Shown here in pieces: positions 1 to 6,758 of a stretch of 8,367 bases of DNA (its first letter is position 1; each line of letters opens with the position of its first letter). The position numbers and the translations under genes were made by a program. This stretch comes from Deltaproteobacteria bacterium (GTDB taxonomy: Bacteria; Myxococcota; Myxococcia; Myxococcales; 40CM-4-68-19). The stretch is taken from positions 1-8,367 of the forward strand of contig VBLM01000506.1 in the NCBI GenBank assembly GCA_005879095.1, given 5' to 3'. Below the pieces are notes generated by a model, which was not told the DNA's origin, searched no databases, and saw only the letters and a program-made list of their open reading frames with translations.

Positions 1-1
1 G

Positions 2-100
2 GGCGACATCGGCCCTCCCGGAGCAACCGGACCCGCCGGCGCCCCCGGTCCCGCTGGAGCGAAGGGCGACGCTGGCGCGCAGGGCCCGCCCGGTCCGGTA
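2..100 (+). repeat. collagen Gly-X-Y coding repeat
   Basis: Thirty-three codons encode eleven consecutive triplets with Gly at every third position: GDI GPP GAT GPA GAP GPA then GAK GDA GAQ GPP GPV. The DNA is a degenerate 9-bp periodicity (GGN-NNN-NNN) rather than an exact tandem repeat. The array continues to the left of the window, so its full length is unknown. Confidence 0.85.
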
Positions 101-508
101 GTGACCGTCTACGACTCCACCGGCACCCGGCTCGGCGCACTCGTCTCGCTCCATCTCGACGGAGCAACCTCCTACCCGATGTACCGCGACGACCTCGGCC
201 ACATCTGGGCATACCTCGACGCCTTCGGCACGCTCCCCGCGCAGAACGTCCTGCTCTTTGCCTCGAGCGACTGCACCGGCGCTGCTTTCGTCACCCAGAC
301 CAACGTGGCCGGCCTCGTCGTACGCCACATCGCCTCGCTCTACACGGTCGGCGACGGCTCGGAAGCGGTCACCGTCCACAGCTACCTCGACAGCGGCGGC
401 TCCTGCGTCGCGCTGGCCGCGGCGCAGGTCTACTCGACCATCGCCATCCCGCTCTGGCGCCTCGACCAGGTCCCCTCCGCGCCGCTGGTCCCGTTCTCGC
501 TGAAGTAA
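2..508 (+). CDS. collagen-like repeat protein, 3' end (partial)
   Basis: The reading frame is open from the window edge and starts upstream of it, so the N-terminus and any signal peptide are not visible. The first 33 visible residues are eleven uninterrupted Gly-X-Y triplets rich in Pro and Ala (GPP, GPA, GAP, GAK), the signature of a collagen triple helix. They are followed by a globular C-terminal domain of about 135 residues, beginning VVTVYDSTG, with two cysteines (in SSDCTG and GGSCVA) that could form a disulfide. Bacterial collagen-like proteins are usually exported and trimerise, and the C-terminal domain may be the trimerisation or binding head; its function is not recognised. A GTG at 101 could be mistaken for a start, but the Gly-X-Y frame runs through it without a break. 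The next gene begins 11 nt after the stop, so co-transcription is possible. Confidence 0.85.
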   Translation, partial: GDIGPPGATGPAGAPGPAGAKGDAGAQGPPGPVVTVYDSTGTRLGALVSLHLDGATSYPMYRDDLGHIWAYLDAFGTLPAQNVLLFASSDCTGAAFVTQTNVAGLVVRHIASLYTVGDGSEAVTVHSYLDSGGSCVALAAAQVYSTIAIPLWRLDQVPSAPLVPFSLK

Positions 509-519
509 GCTGCGCGACC

Positions 520-1323
520 ATGGACCCGAAAATCGCCGCGTTTCGCGCGCTGCACGAAAAAGGCTGCTTCGTCCTGCCGAACCCGTGGGACCCCGGCAGC
601 GCCGTCTACCTCGAGCATCTCGGCTTCAAGGCCCTCGCCACCACCTCGGCCGGATTCGCCTTCTCGCAGGCGCTGCCCGACGCCGGCGTTCCGCTCGAAC
701 GGATGCTGCGGCACCTCGAAGAGATGGCCGCCGCGACGCGCGTCCCGGTGAACGCGGATTTCCAGGCCGGGTACGCGGACGACCCCGAGGGCGTCGCCAG
801 GAACGTCGCGCGCTGCGTCGGCACCGGCGTGGCGGGCCTGTCGATCGAGGATTCGACCAGCGCCGGCGGGTTGTACGAACGCGGCCTCGCCATCGATCGA
901 ATCCGGGCCGCCCGCGCAGCGACGGGCGACGTCGTCCTGACCGCGCGCTGCGAGGCGTTCCTGCTCGGGGTGCCCGACGCCGCGCGCATCGTGCTCGATC
1001 GCCTTCCCGCTTTCGCCGAGGCCGGCGCCGATTGCCTTTACGCTCCGGGCGTGCGCGACCCGGAGACGATCGCCGCGATCGTGAAAGCAGTCGCACCCAG
1101 GCCCGTCAACATGCTGGTCGGCTCGCCCGGTCTGACCGTGGCGCAGCTCGCGGCGCTCGGCGTGCGCCGAATCTCCGTCGGCGGCGCGCTGGCGCGAGCG
1201 GCATGGGGCGGCTTCGTCCGCGCCGCCCGCGAGATCGCCGCGCAGGGCACGTTCGGCGGATTCGCCGACGCGACGCCGTTCTCCGAGCTGGAAAAGCTGT
1301 TCAGCGCCTTGACAGCGGCCTGA
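520..1323 (+). CDS. isocitrate lyase/PEP mutase family enzyme
   Basis: This 267-residue protein has the single-domain length typical of the PEP mutase/isocitrate lyase superfamily (COG2513-like). Visible motifs follow the barrel order: NPWDPGSA (about 21-28), TTSAGFA (41-47, substrate-phosphate loop), NADFQAGY (78-85, metal-binding Asp80), GLSIEDS (106-112, Glu110) and LTARCEAF (140-147, Arg143 matching the active-site Arg). The family acts on C-C or P-C bonds of 2-oxo or carboxylic acids (PEP mutase, phosphonopyruvate hydrolase, 2-methylisocitrate lyase, oxaloacetate decarboxylase). The KKCGH catalytic-Cys motif of true isocitrate and methylisocitrate lyases is absent, so a lyase using that cysteine is unlikely. 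The exact substrate cannot be told. It appears cytosolic, with no signal peptide. The ATG at 520 has no clear Shine-Dalgarno sequence; the upstream stop is 11 nt away. No phosphonate or methylcitrate genes lie beside it, so context does not help. Confidence 0.88.
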   Translation: MDPKIAAFRALHEKGCFVLPNPWDPGSAVYLEHLGFKALATTSAGFAFSQALPDAGVPLERMLRHLEEMAAATRVPVNADFQAGYADDPEGVARNVARCVGTGVAGLSIEDSTSAGGLYERGLAIDRIRAARAATGDVVLTARCEAFLLGVPDAARIVLDRLPAFAEAGADCLYAPGVRDPETIAAIVKAVAPRPVNMLVGSPGLTVAQLAALGVRRISVGGALARAAWGGFVRAAREIAAQGTFGGFADATPFSELEKLFSALTAA

Positions 1324-1343
1324 ACCCAGCGGTTACTTCAAGA

Positions 1344-3152
1344 ATGCAGCCGGGGGAAAAACGGAATCGAGCCAGCTGGTTCTTCGCCGCCGTCCTCTGT
1401 ATCGGAACGTCGGCCGCGGCAGCGCCGCAGCGGATCATCGTCCTCGAGCTCTCTTCGGACCTGAAGGGCACCGAGCGCAAGGAGATCGATGCCGCGTACC
1501 TCACCGACCGCGTCCGCGACGTCACGCTCGCGGTGATGCCGCGCAGCGAGTACTACCTGATCGACAAGGAAAACATGCTGGTGCTCCTGAAGGCCAGCGG
1601 CAAGTCGCTGGCCGACTGCGAAGGCGAGTGCGAGGTCGACACCGGCCGCCGGGTCGGAGCGGACCTGGTCGTCAGCGGCACCATCCGCAAGTTCGCCGGG
1701 CAGTACAAGATCGCGCTGCGGCTCAGCGAGACCGCCGACGGCTCGGCGATCAACAGCGTGCTCGCGAGCGGCGACAACGCCAGCGCGGTCGAGGAGGACC
1801 TCAAGCGCGTCGCCGCGCGCCTCTTCGAGCCCTTGCTCAAGAAGAGCACCGGCGGAGCGGCGTTGTTACAGATGACGCAGGGCGTGTCGCTTCCGGCCGT
1901 CTCGCAGCTGACCGGCAATCTCACCAGCGAGGGCAAGGGACTCGATCTGAGCAACACCGACGCGCTGGTGGCGCGCGACCGCGCCCTCGAGATGGACAAG
2001 AGCGGGAAGGAGCATCCCGACGACGCCGCCAAGGCCTGGCAGGCGGTCGCCGACGTTCCCGGCAGCAATCCGTTCCGCAAGGAGGCCGCCGGCCGCGCCG
2101 GCGAGTGGCGCGCGTTCGCCGACAAGAAGAACGCGTACGACAAGCAGCTCGCGAGCGATACCGGCAACCTGCGCAAGCTGCTGCCGCTGCGGTCGGTCCC
2201 GCCGGAGGTGAAGATCCAGCTGCTGGTCGAATATGCGCGGCGGTATGGCGCGGACTCGCCGAACACCGTCGAGCAGCTGGTCGATCTGGTCCAGCCGCCT
2301 GACGCGCGCAGCGACGCCAGCGCGGCCCTGCGCTGCGAGTCGAAGGACGCCTCGTCGTGCCTCTCGCTCGCCAGGGCTGCGCTGGGACGGGGCGACACCG
2401 CCGGCGCGATGGATTCGTTCGACCGCGCCTGCGCGGCCGGATCGACCGAGGCCTGCGAAGAGCTGGGAATGCGCATGGCCGGCGGATCGACCGAGCGCGA
2501 TCGTTTCCGCGGAAGCACGGCGCTGGAGAAGGCGTGCAGCGCGGGACGCGGGGCGGCCTGCGCGAAGCTGGCTTCCACCGAACGCGATCCGGCGAAAGCC
2601 GCGCGGCTGACCGAGGAGGCCTGCAACGGCCGCGACGCCGCGAGCTGCCTGCGGCTGGCCTCGAAGGACCCCGCTCGCGCGGCGCAACTACGCCGAAAAG
2701 CTTGCGATTTCGGCGATCAACCGACCTGCGCCGCCATTCGCGCCGAAGAGGAACGCGCGACCGCCGCACGCGTCGCCGCCGAGAACAAGGCGCAGGCCGA
2801 GCAGGCCGCGCGCGAGCGAGCCCAGGTCGCCTCGCGCGAGCGTCAATCGCGCCGCAACACCGGGTGGCTGCTCGACGGGGTCGGGGCGGCGTCGGCCGCG
2901 GCGTTCGGGTTCTTCCTCTATTCCGGCTCGAAGCAGAACGACACCATCAAGGCGGGCGGATTCGCGACCAGGGCAGACCTGCAGTCGGCGGTCGACAAGG
3001 GCAAGACCTACAACAAGATCGCGATCGTCACCGGCGTCGCCTCGGCCGCGCTGATCGGCGTGGGGACCATCCTGGTGCTCTCGAACTCGGGCTCGGACGT
3101 GCAGGTCGCGGCAGTGCCGTCCGGCCTGGTCATCGCGGGCAGGTTCCCGTGA
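1344..3152 (+). CDS. exported CsgG/TolB-like plus Sel1-repeat protein with C-terminal membrane segments
   Basis: The protein has 602 residues. A signal peptide (1-27: Lys/Arg-rich start, hydrophobic core 12-21, AAAA before the likely cleavage site) precedes a domain at about 28-165 resembling the CsgG/TolB-N/FlgO fold: QRIIVLELSSD opening strand, then RRVGADLVVSGTIRK and KIALRLSET. Residues 331-462 hold five C-x7-C pairs in helical repeats (for example CAAGSTEAC, CSAGRGAAC, CNGRDAASC, CDFGDQPTC), the disulfide-clasped Sel1-like hairpin known from Hcp proteins. A charged Glu/Arg/Ala coiled coil (about 465-505) leads into two hydrophobic segments (about 508-529 and 559-583) and a short tail. 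It is probably anchored in the envelope with its repeats in an oxidising compartment, as a scaffold rather than an enzyme (inference). Its frame stays open back to 585 inside the previous gene, but ATG 1344 is chosen because the signal peptide starts there. Its stop overlaps the next start (GTGA). Confidence 0.82.
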   Translation: MQPGEKRNRASWFFAAVLCIGTSAAAAPQRIIVLELSSDLKGTERKEIDAAYLTDRVRDVTLAVMPRSEYYLIDKENMLVLLKASGKSLADCEGECEVDTGRRVGADLVVSGTIRKFAGQYKIALRLSETADGSAINSVLASGDNASAVEEDLKRVAARLFEPLLKKSTGGAALLQMTQGVSLPAVSQLTGNLTSEGKGLDLSNTDALVARDRALEMDKSGKEHPDDAAKAWQAVADVPGSNPFRKEAAGRAGEWRAFADKKNAYDKQLASDTGNLRKLLPLRSVPPEVKIQLLVEYARRYGADSPNTVEQLVDLVQPPDARSDASAALRCESKDASSCLSLARAALGRGDTAGAMDSFDRACAAGSTEACEELGMRMAGGSTERDRFRGSTALEKACSAGRGAACAKLASTERDPAKAARLTEEACNGRDAASCLRLASKDPARAAQLRRKACDFGDQPTCAAIRAEEERATAARVAAENKAQAEQAARERAQVASRERQSRRNTGWLLDGVGAASAAAFGFFLYSGSKQNDTIKAGGFATRADLQSAVDKGKTYNKIAIVTGVASAALIGVGTILVLSNSGSDVQVAAVPSGLVIAGRFP

Positions 3153-4984
3153 GGGTTCGCTGGTTGCTCGTCGCCGCGCTGCTCGCCGCATGCGCCAAGG
3201 ACCCGGCGGATCTGACCCCGTTTCCCTGCGCGGCCGACCAGGGCTGCCCCACCGGAACGGCGTGTCTCCCCGGCACCGGCTGCACCTCGCCGCAGGCCGA
3301 TGTCGTCTGCTCGACGGACGCCGACTGCGGCAACGCCGGCAAGTGCGACACCGGCCGCTGCTCTCCACCGTGCAGCAACGGCGCCGGCTGCGCCAGCGGC
3401 CGGATCTGCAGCGCGACGACCGGCGCCGGCGTCTGCCTGACATCGTGCACCGCCACCGCCGGCTGCACGGCCGAATTGAGCTGCGAGCCGCTCCGCCTCG
3501 GCGGCGCGTCGGCGTGCCTGCCGAAAGGCAAGGGCGTGGGTGGCGCGTGCACCGGCGCCGACGGCGATGCATGCGGCCCGGCGGGCGCGGGTCTCGCCTG
3601 CAGCGGCGGAACCTGCCAGACGGCGTGCGGCGGCGGCGCCGCCTGCCCCTCGGGGTTCGTCTGCTCGAGCGCGACCGCCGGCATCTGCCTGGCAGACTGC
3701 AGCGGCGGCCAGTCGTGCGCCAGCGGAACCGCCTGCGCGAGCCTCTGGTACGGCTCGTCCAAGGCGTGCATCACCGGCGGCCTCGGCCTCGATTCGGCCT
3801 GCCCGACCGAGGGCGCCGCCTGCGGCCCCTTCGGCTCCAACGCGATCTGCACCGCCGGCGTCTGTGTGCCCAAGTCGGACGCGTCCGGCCTGTGCGGAAG
3901 CGGGCGGATCGGCCTCGTCCCCGGCGCGACGGGCTGCCTCGCCGACTGCAGCACCGGCTCGCCCTGTCCCTCGGCGCTCACCTGCAACGAGCTCTGGTAC
4001 AGCGGCAAGAAAGGCTGCACCGCGAAAGCGCCGACCGCCTGCGTGCAGACCCAGACCCCGGCGGGCGCGAACAACTGCCTCAACCGCTGCGGCGCGACCT
4101 ACTTCACCGTACCCTGTGGTTCCGGCAACTGCCCGGAGCACAGTTACTGCACGCCCGACAATCGCTGCTCCTGCATCGCGGGATACACCGGGAAGACGTG
4201 CACCGGCACGGTCTGCACCGGAACCTGCAGCTACCCCAACTGGGCCTGCGTCCCGACGGTGAACGGACCCTCGACGTTGACTTGCACCGATCCGCCCGCC
4301 AGCGCCGCCGGCACCTGCACCTGCGTCGATCGGCGGACGATCACCATGCCATGCGCCGCAGCGGGGTACACCTGCGAGTACCTCTGTTCGAACGGCTGCA
4401 ATCCCGTCACGCAGGACTGCCGGCCGGCCTCGGGAGACGTCTGCCATTTCAACGGCAGCGGCGTCCCGGCGTGCCTCGCGCCGGCGGGCAATCTCGCGGT
4501 GGGACAGGCGTGCACATACACCGCCACCGCCGACACGTGCGCCCAAGGCGCGGATTGCGACGGCAGCCTCTCTCCCGCGGGGCAAGGCTTTTGCCGAAAG
4601 CTCTGCGCCGCCGCGTCCGACTGCAGCGGCGGCGCGTGCATCGCGGTTTCGGTCCAGCACACGCCGCTCTACGGCTACTGCTATGCCCCCGCCGACCAAT
4701 GCGCGCCGTTCTCCGGCTGCGCCACCGGAACGAGCTGCGACTTCGCCCAGACGACGACGTACGGCTACGTCCCCGTCTGCCACAAGTATGGAACCCTCGT
4801 GCTCGGCGCCTCGTGCACCAAGGACTTCGATTGCGGCGCGAACATGGAGTGCCTGACCACCGCCAACAGCGCCGGCGCGACGGTGTGCACGATGCTCTGC
4901 GACGCGAGCCATGCCTGCCCTGGCGGCCTGACCTGCAAAGCCTTCGGCGTCCAGCCGTATCCGGCGTGGGGCGCGTGTCAATGA
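3149..4984 (+). CDS. very cysteine-rich lipoprotein with tandem Cys modules and one EGF-like motif
   Basis: Starting at GTG 3149 gives a 611-residue protein with a clear lipoprotein signal: basic MRVRW, a hydrophobic stretch and lipobox LAAC with Cys15. Residue +2 is Ala, so export onward to the outer membrane is expected under the usual rule. I count about 80 Cys (about 13%). They recur in modules of the form G-x-C-(L)-x-x-C-x4-C-x4/5-C ending in an aromatic or Gly-rich turn and another Cys, seen at GVCLTSC, GICLADC, TGCLADC, GFCRKLC and TVCTMLC; two modules share an LWY-G-x-K-x-C tail. Residues 328-351 match an EGF-type pattern (C-x-C-x2-G-Y-x4-C). No catalytic motif is seen. Such proteins are probably disulfide-knotted surface or periplasmic scaffolds or adhesins (inference). 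The 4-nt overlap with the preceding gene implies translational coupling. A long antisense frame over this gene is a codon-composition shadow. Confidence 0.85.
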   Translation: MRVRWLLVAALLAACAKDPADLTPFPCAADQGCPTGTACLPGTGCTSPQADVVCSTDADCGNAGKCDTGRCSPPCSNGAGCASGRICSATTGAGVCLTSCTATAGCTAELSCEPLRLGGASACLPKGKGVGGACTGADGDACGPAGAGLACSGGTCQTACGGGAACPSGFVCSSATAGICLADCSGGQSCASGTACASLWYGSSKACITGGLGLDSACPTEGAACGPFGSNAICTAGVCVPKSDASGLCGSGRIGLVPGATGCLADCSTGSPCPSALTCNELWYSGKKGCTAKAPTACVQTQTPAGANNCLNRCGATYFTVPCGSGNCPEHSYCTPDNRCSCIAGYTGKTCTGTVCTGTCSYPNWACVPTVNGPSTLTCTDPPASAAGTCTCVDRRTITMPCAAAGYTCEYLCSNGCNPVTQDCRPASGDVCHFNGSGVPACLAPAGNLAVGQACTYTATADTCAQGADCDGSLSPAGQGFCRKLCAAASDCSGGACIAVSVQHTPLYGYCYAPADQCAPFSGCATGTSCDFAQTTTYGYVPVCHKYGTLVLGASCTKDFDCGANMECLTTANSAGATVCTMLCDASHACPGGLTCKAFGVQPYPAWGACQ

Positions 4985-5596
4985 TCAAAGCGGGACGCGC
5001 CGGTCCCATCGCGGCACGCCGCGCGCCCTCCGCCAGCCGATCGTGAGCAGCCAGAACGTCGCCGGCCTCACCGGCGCGCCCTCGGCGGCCGACGAGAAGC
5101 GATCGAGAAAATCCGGCACGCCCGTGTGGATGGCGCGATTCTGCAGCACGTAGCGGATCGCGTGCCGCACTTCAGTCGGCGCCTTCAGCTGGTGCGCGAA
5201 GTAATGATCAACAAAAACGCGCCCTCGCCGAATCGCTGCGCGATTTACGGCTCGGGCGATGCGGATCGCCAGTCCTTGCATCCCGCGCGACAGTGTCTTC
5301 TTGTCGGCCGCCTCGACGATGAGGTGCAGATGGTTGCCCTGCACCGAGTAGTGCGTCAGCCGGAAACCGTTCCGCTCCCCGCCTGCCTTGAACGCGGCGC
5401 AGATCTCCTCGAACACAGGCCGGGTCCTCAAACTGGGTACATCGTCGAGCACCCGGAGCACCACGTGCACCGGCGTCCGCCCATCGAGTTCGGGCCGCAC
5501 GTCATGCGACACCAGCGCCACACGCCCTTTGGGCTGCCGGCCCGCGTCCTTCCGCTTCCCGCCCCACGTCCTGAGATCCAATGCCATCTGCTTCAT
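4985..5596 (-). CDS. REP-associated tyrosine transposase (RAYT), IS200/IS605-like Y1
   Basis: This 203-residue protein carries the Y1 transposase (HUH) hallmarks: a basic N-terminal GGKRKDAGRQPKG patch (12-24), the opening strand PVHVVLRV (42-49), the HUH metal motif NHLHLIVE (88-95, His89 and His91), and RYVLQN (148-153), with Tyr149 the expected nucleophile. It ends with the ATFWLLTIGWRR stretch common in this subgroup. RAYTs nick single-stranded DNA at REP palindromes; most are single-copy domesticated genes rather than active insertion sequences. All key residues look intact, so it is probably functional. ATG 5596 or ATG 5587 (giving MALDLRTW) could be the start; 5587 may be better because the predicted transcript begins only a few bases before 5596. 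Its stop abuts the convergent lipoprotein stop. No flanking terminal repeats or target duplication were recognised. Confidence 0.9.
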   Translation of the reverse strand: MKQMALDLRTWGGKRKDAGRQPKGRVALVSHDVRPELDGRTPVHVVLRVLDDVPSLRTRPVFEEICAAFKAGGERNGFRLTHYSVQGNHLHLIVEAADKKTLSRGMQGLAIRIARAVNRAAIRRGRVFVDHYFAHQLKAPTEVRHAIRYVLQNRAIHTGVPDFLDRFSSAAEGAPVRPATFWLLTIGWRRARGVPRWDRRVPL

Positions 5597-5822
5597 CTTG
5601 ATTCGGGACTATAACGGAATTCGGAGCGATTCGCAAGCGAAAGAGCATCCCACGGAGCTTTTTCCAGACCCCTTCGCTTTGTGCGAGCGGGGGTTCCCGA
5701 AGGCCCCTCGGCTGGCCGCGAACCGCGCGCAGGTCAGCGCTCGGACGGGGCCTACAAGAGTTCCCGGGACTATCGAATTGCGCGCGCAGGAGGACCGAGC
5801 GCGCGCTCACTCTGTTCGAGCA
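5597..5822. other. intergenic region between the FHA gene and the RAYT gene
   Basis: These 226 nt contain no credible coding frame. Besides the RAYT promoter they hold a perfect GC palindrome, gagcgcgcgctc, at 5797-5808 just past the FHA stop, with a partly complementary cgcgcgc at 5781-5787. Folding here could end FHA transcription, but no T-tract follows on the minus strand. A 9-nt direct repeat, cgggactat, occurs at 5604-5612 (overlapping the RAYT -10 box) and at 5765-5773; it may be chance or a trace of an insertion boundary. Confidence 0.4.
5608..5636 (-). promoter_or_regulatory. sigma-70-like promoter for the RAYT gene
   Basis: On the minus strand, TTGCGA (5631-5636; 4 of 6 to TTGACA) and TATAGT (5608-5613; 5 of 6 to TATAAT) are separated by exactly 17 nt, in a locally AT-richer patch of an otherwise GC-rich window. 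The expected transcription start near 5601 leaves only about 5 nt before ATG 5596 and about 14 nt before ATG 5587. The transcript would therefore be nearly leaderless or would start translation at 5587. Prediction by eye only. Confidence 0.45.
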
Positions 5823-6758
5823 TCAGAACTGCCGCAGATACCCGCGCTGGATGAGCGCCGCAAGCTTCTGCGAGACCTCGAGATCGGACCCCGAGGCGCG
5901 GTCGAGCACGGCCTGCACGACGCCGTAGTTGTGTACCAGCTGCACCAGATCGACCTCGTCCGTCGGCAGATCGCGCAGCTTGGGCGTCAGCGGCATCGCG
6001 ATCCCGATCGCAGCCGTCGCCGCGGGCAGGTTCCCGCGCCCGAGCTCGTCCGCCTGGTGCATCGCCTCCATCACCAGCTGCTCGGTGCCCTCGGCGATCT
6101 CCTGCGGCATCGCCGGCATTTCGCCTTCGTGCGGCACGAACTCGAATCCGCCCTGCGTCCACGTCACCATCCGGTACAACGCCTTCTTCGGCGGCAGCGT
6201 CGGGTCCGCGTCGATGACCGCGGAAACCACCTTTCCCGACCGCAAATGGACGCGTCCGCTGCGGTACCCCTTGATGACGATCGCGCCCGTCTTCTTCGAG
6301 GTCGACAACAGCTGCAGCAGATCGACCAGCGGCACTTCCTCGAGCCGCCCCTGCACGGCCGTCCGCCCGCCGCTCTTCTTTTCCTGCGCCGCCGCGGTCC
6401 GCTCGAGGTTCTGCTGCGCCGCCTTGGCGTCGATGACCGGCGCGCCCGCCTGCCGCGTCATGCTGACCAGCTTCAAAATCGAAGTACCGATCAAGATGCG
6501 GTCGCCCTCTTTCAGCCGCGCCCGCTTCACTTTCTCGCCGTTGACGAACGTCCCGTTCGTCGAACCCAGATCCGAGATCGTGATCTGCCCCGGCGCCAGC
6601 GTGATCTTGGCGTGCTTGCGCGAGACCATGTCCTCGATCAGCACCATGTCGAGGTCCGAGCTGCGCCCGATCACCAGCTCGCCGTTCTCCGCGAGCGGAT
6701 ACTCGCCGCCCTGGTACTTCCCGCTGATGAAGCGAAGCGCGTAGCCGCGGTCGGTCAT
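5823..6758 (-). CDS. FHA domain plus DUF4388 (PATAN-like) signalling protein
   Basis: The 311-residue soluble protein has an FHA domain at about 6-98 with the conserved phosphothreonine-reading residues: VIGRSSD (Gly31-Arg32), SRKH (Ser46-His49) and the STNGTFVNG loop (Asn68-Gly69). After a charged linker (about 100-132) comes a DUF4388/PATAN-like domain at about 136-235, opening GRLEEVPLVDLLQLLS with GRVHLRSGKVVSAV in the middle. The C-terminus (about 265-311, VDLVQLVHNYGVVQAVLD to ALIQRGYLRQF) looks like a small helical winged-helix-type tail. FHA domains bind phosphothreonine on Ser/Thr-kinase targets, and DUF4388 occurs in bacterial regulatory proteins, so a cytosolic adaptor role is likely (inference). 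No kinase is in the window. The start is ATG 6758, not the in-frame ATG at 6833, because 6758 forms an ATGA overlap with the TPR gene stop and directly precedes the FHA fold. Confidence 0.88.
   Translation of the reverse strand: MTDRGYALRFISGKYQGGEYPLAENGELVIGRSSDLDMVLIEDMVSRKHAKITLAPGQITISDLGSTNGTFVNGEKVKRARLKEGDRILIGTSILKLVSMTRQAGAPVIDAKAAQQNLERTAAAQEKKSGGRTAVQGRLEEVPLVDLLQLLSTSKKTGAIVIKGYRSGRVHLRSGKVVSAVIDADPTLPPKKALYRMVTWTQGGFEFVPHEGEMPAMPQEIAEGTEQLVMEAMHQADELGRGNLPAATAAIGIAMPLTPKLRDLPTDEVDLVQLVHNYGVVQAVLDRASGSDLEVSQKLAALIQRGYLRQF

Noticed and set aside
585..1343. Upstream in-frame extension of the Sel1-repeat protein to 855 residues
   Set aside because: It overlaps the well-supported PEP mutase family gene in another frame and reads as Arg-rich shadow sequence; the signal peptide begins at ATG 1344.
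3008..4981. 657-codon antisense open frame over the lipoprotein gene
   Set aside because: Ala/Gly/Arg-rich shadow created by high GC and frequent TGC/GGC codons on the other strand; no recognisable domain or start context.
3190..5046. 618-codon alternative + frame through the lipoprotein gene
   Set aside because: Arg/His-rich out-of-frame translation of the Cys-rich gene; the lipobox and Cys modules fix the other frame.
5126..5614. Plus-strand open frame opposite the RAYT gene
   Set aside because: Shadow of the minus-strand gene, whose HUH and Tyr motifs are intact.
4985..5822. Complete IS200/IS605 insertion sequence with ends and accessory tnpB
   Set aside because: Only the Y1 transposase is present; no subterminal hairpins or TnpB frame were found, which fits a single-copy RAYT.
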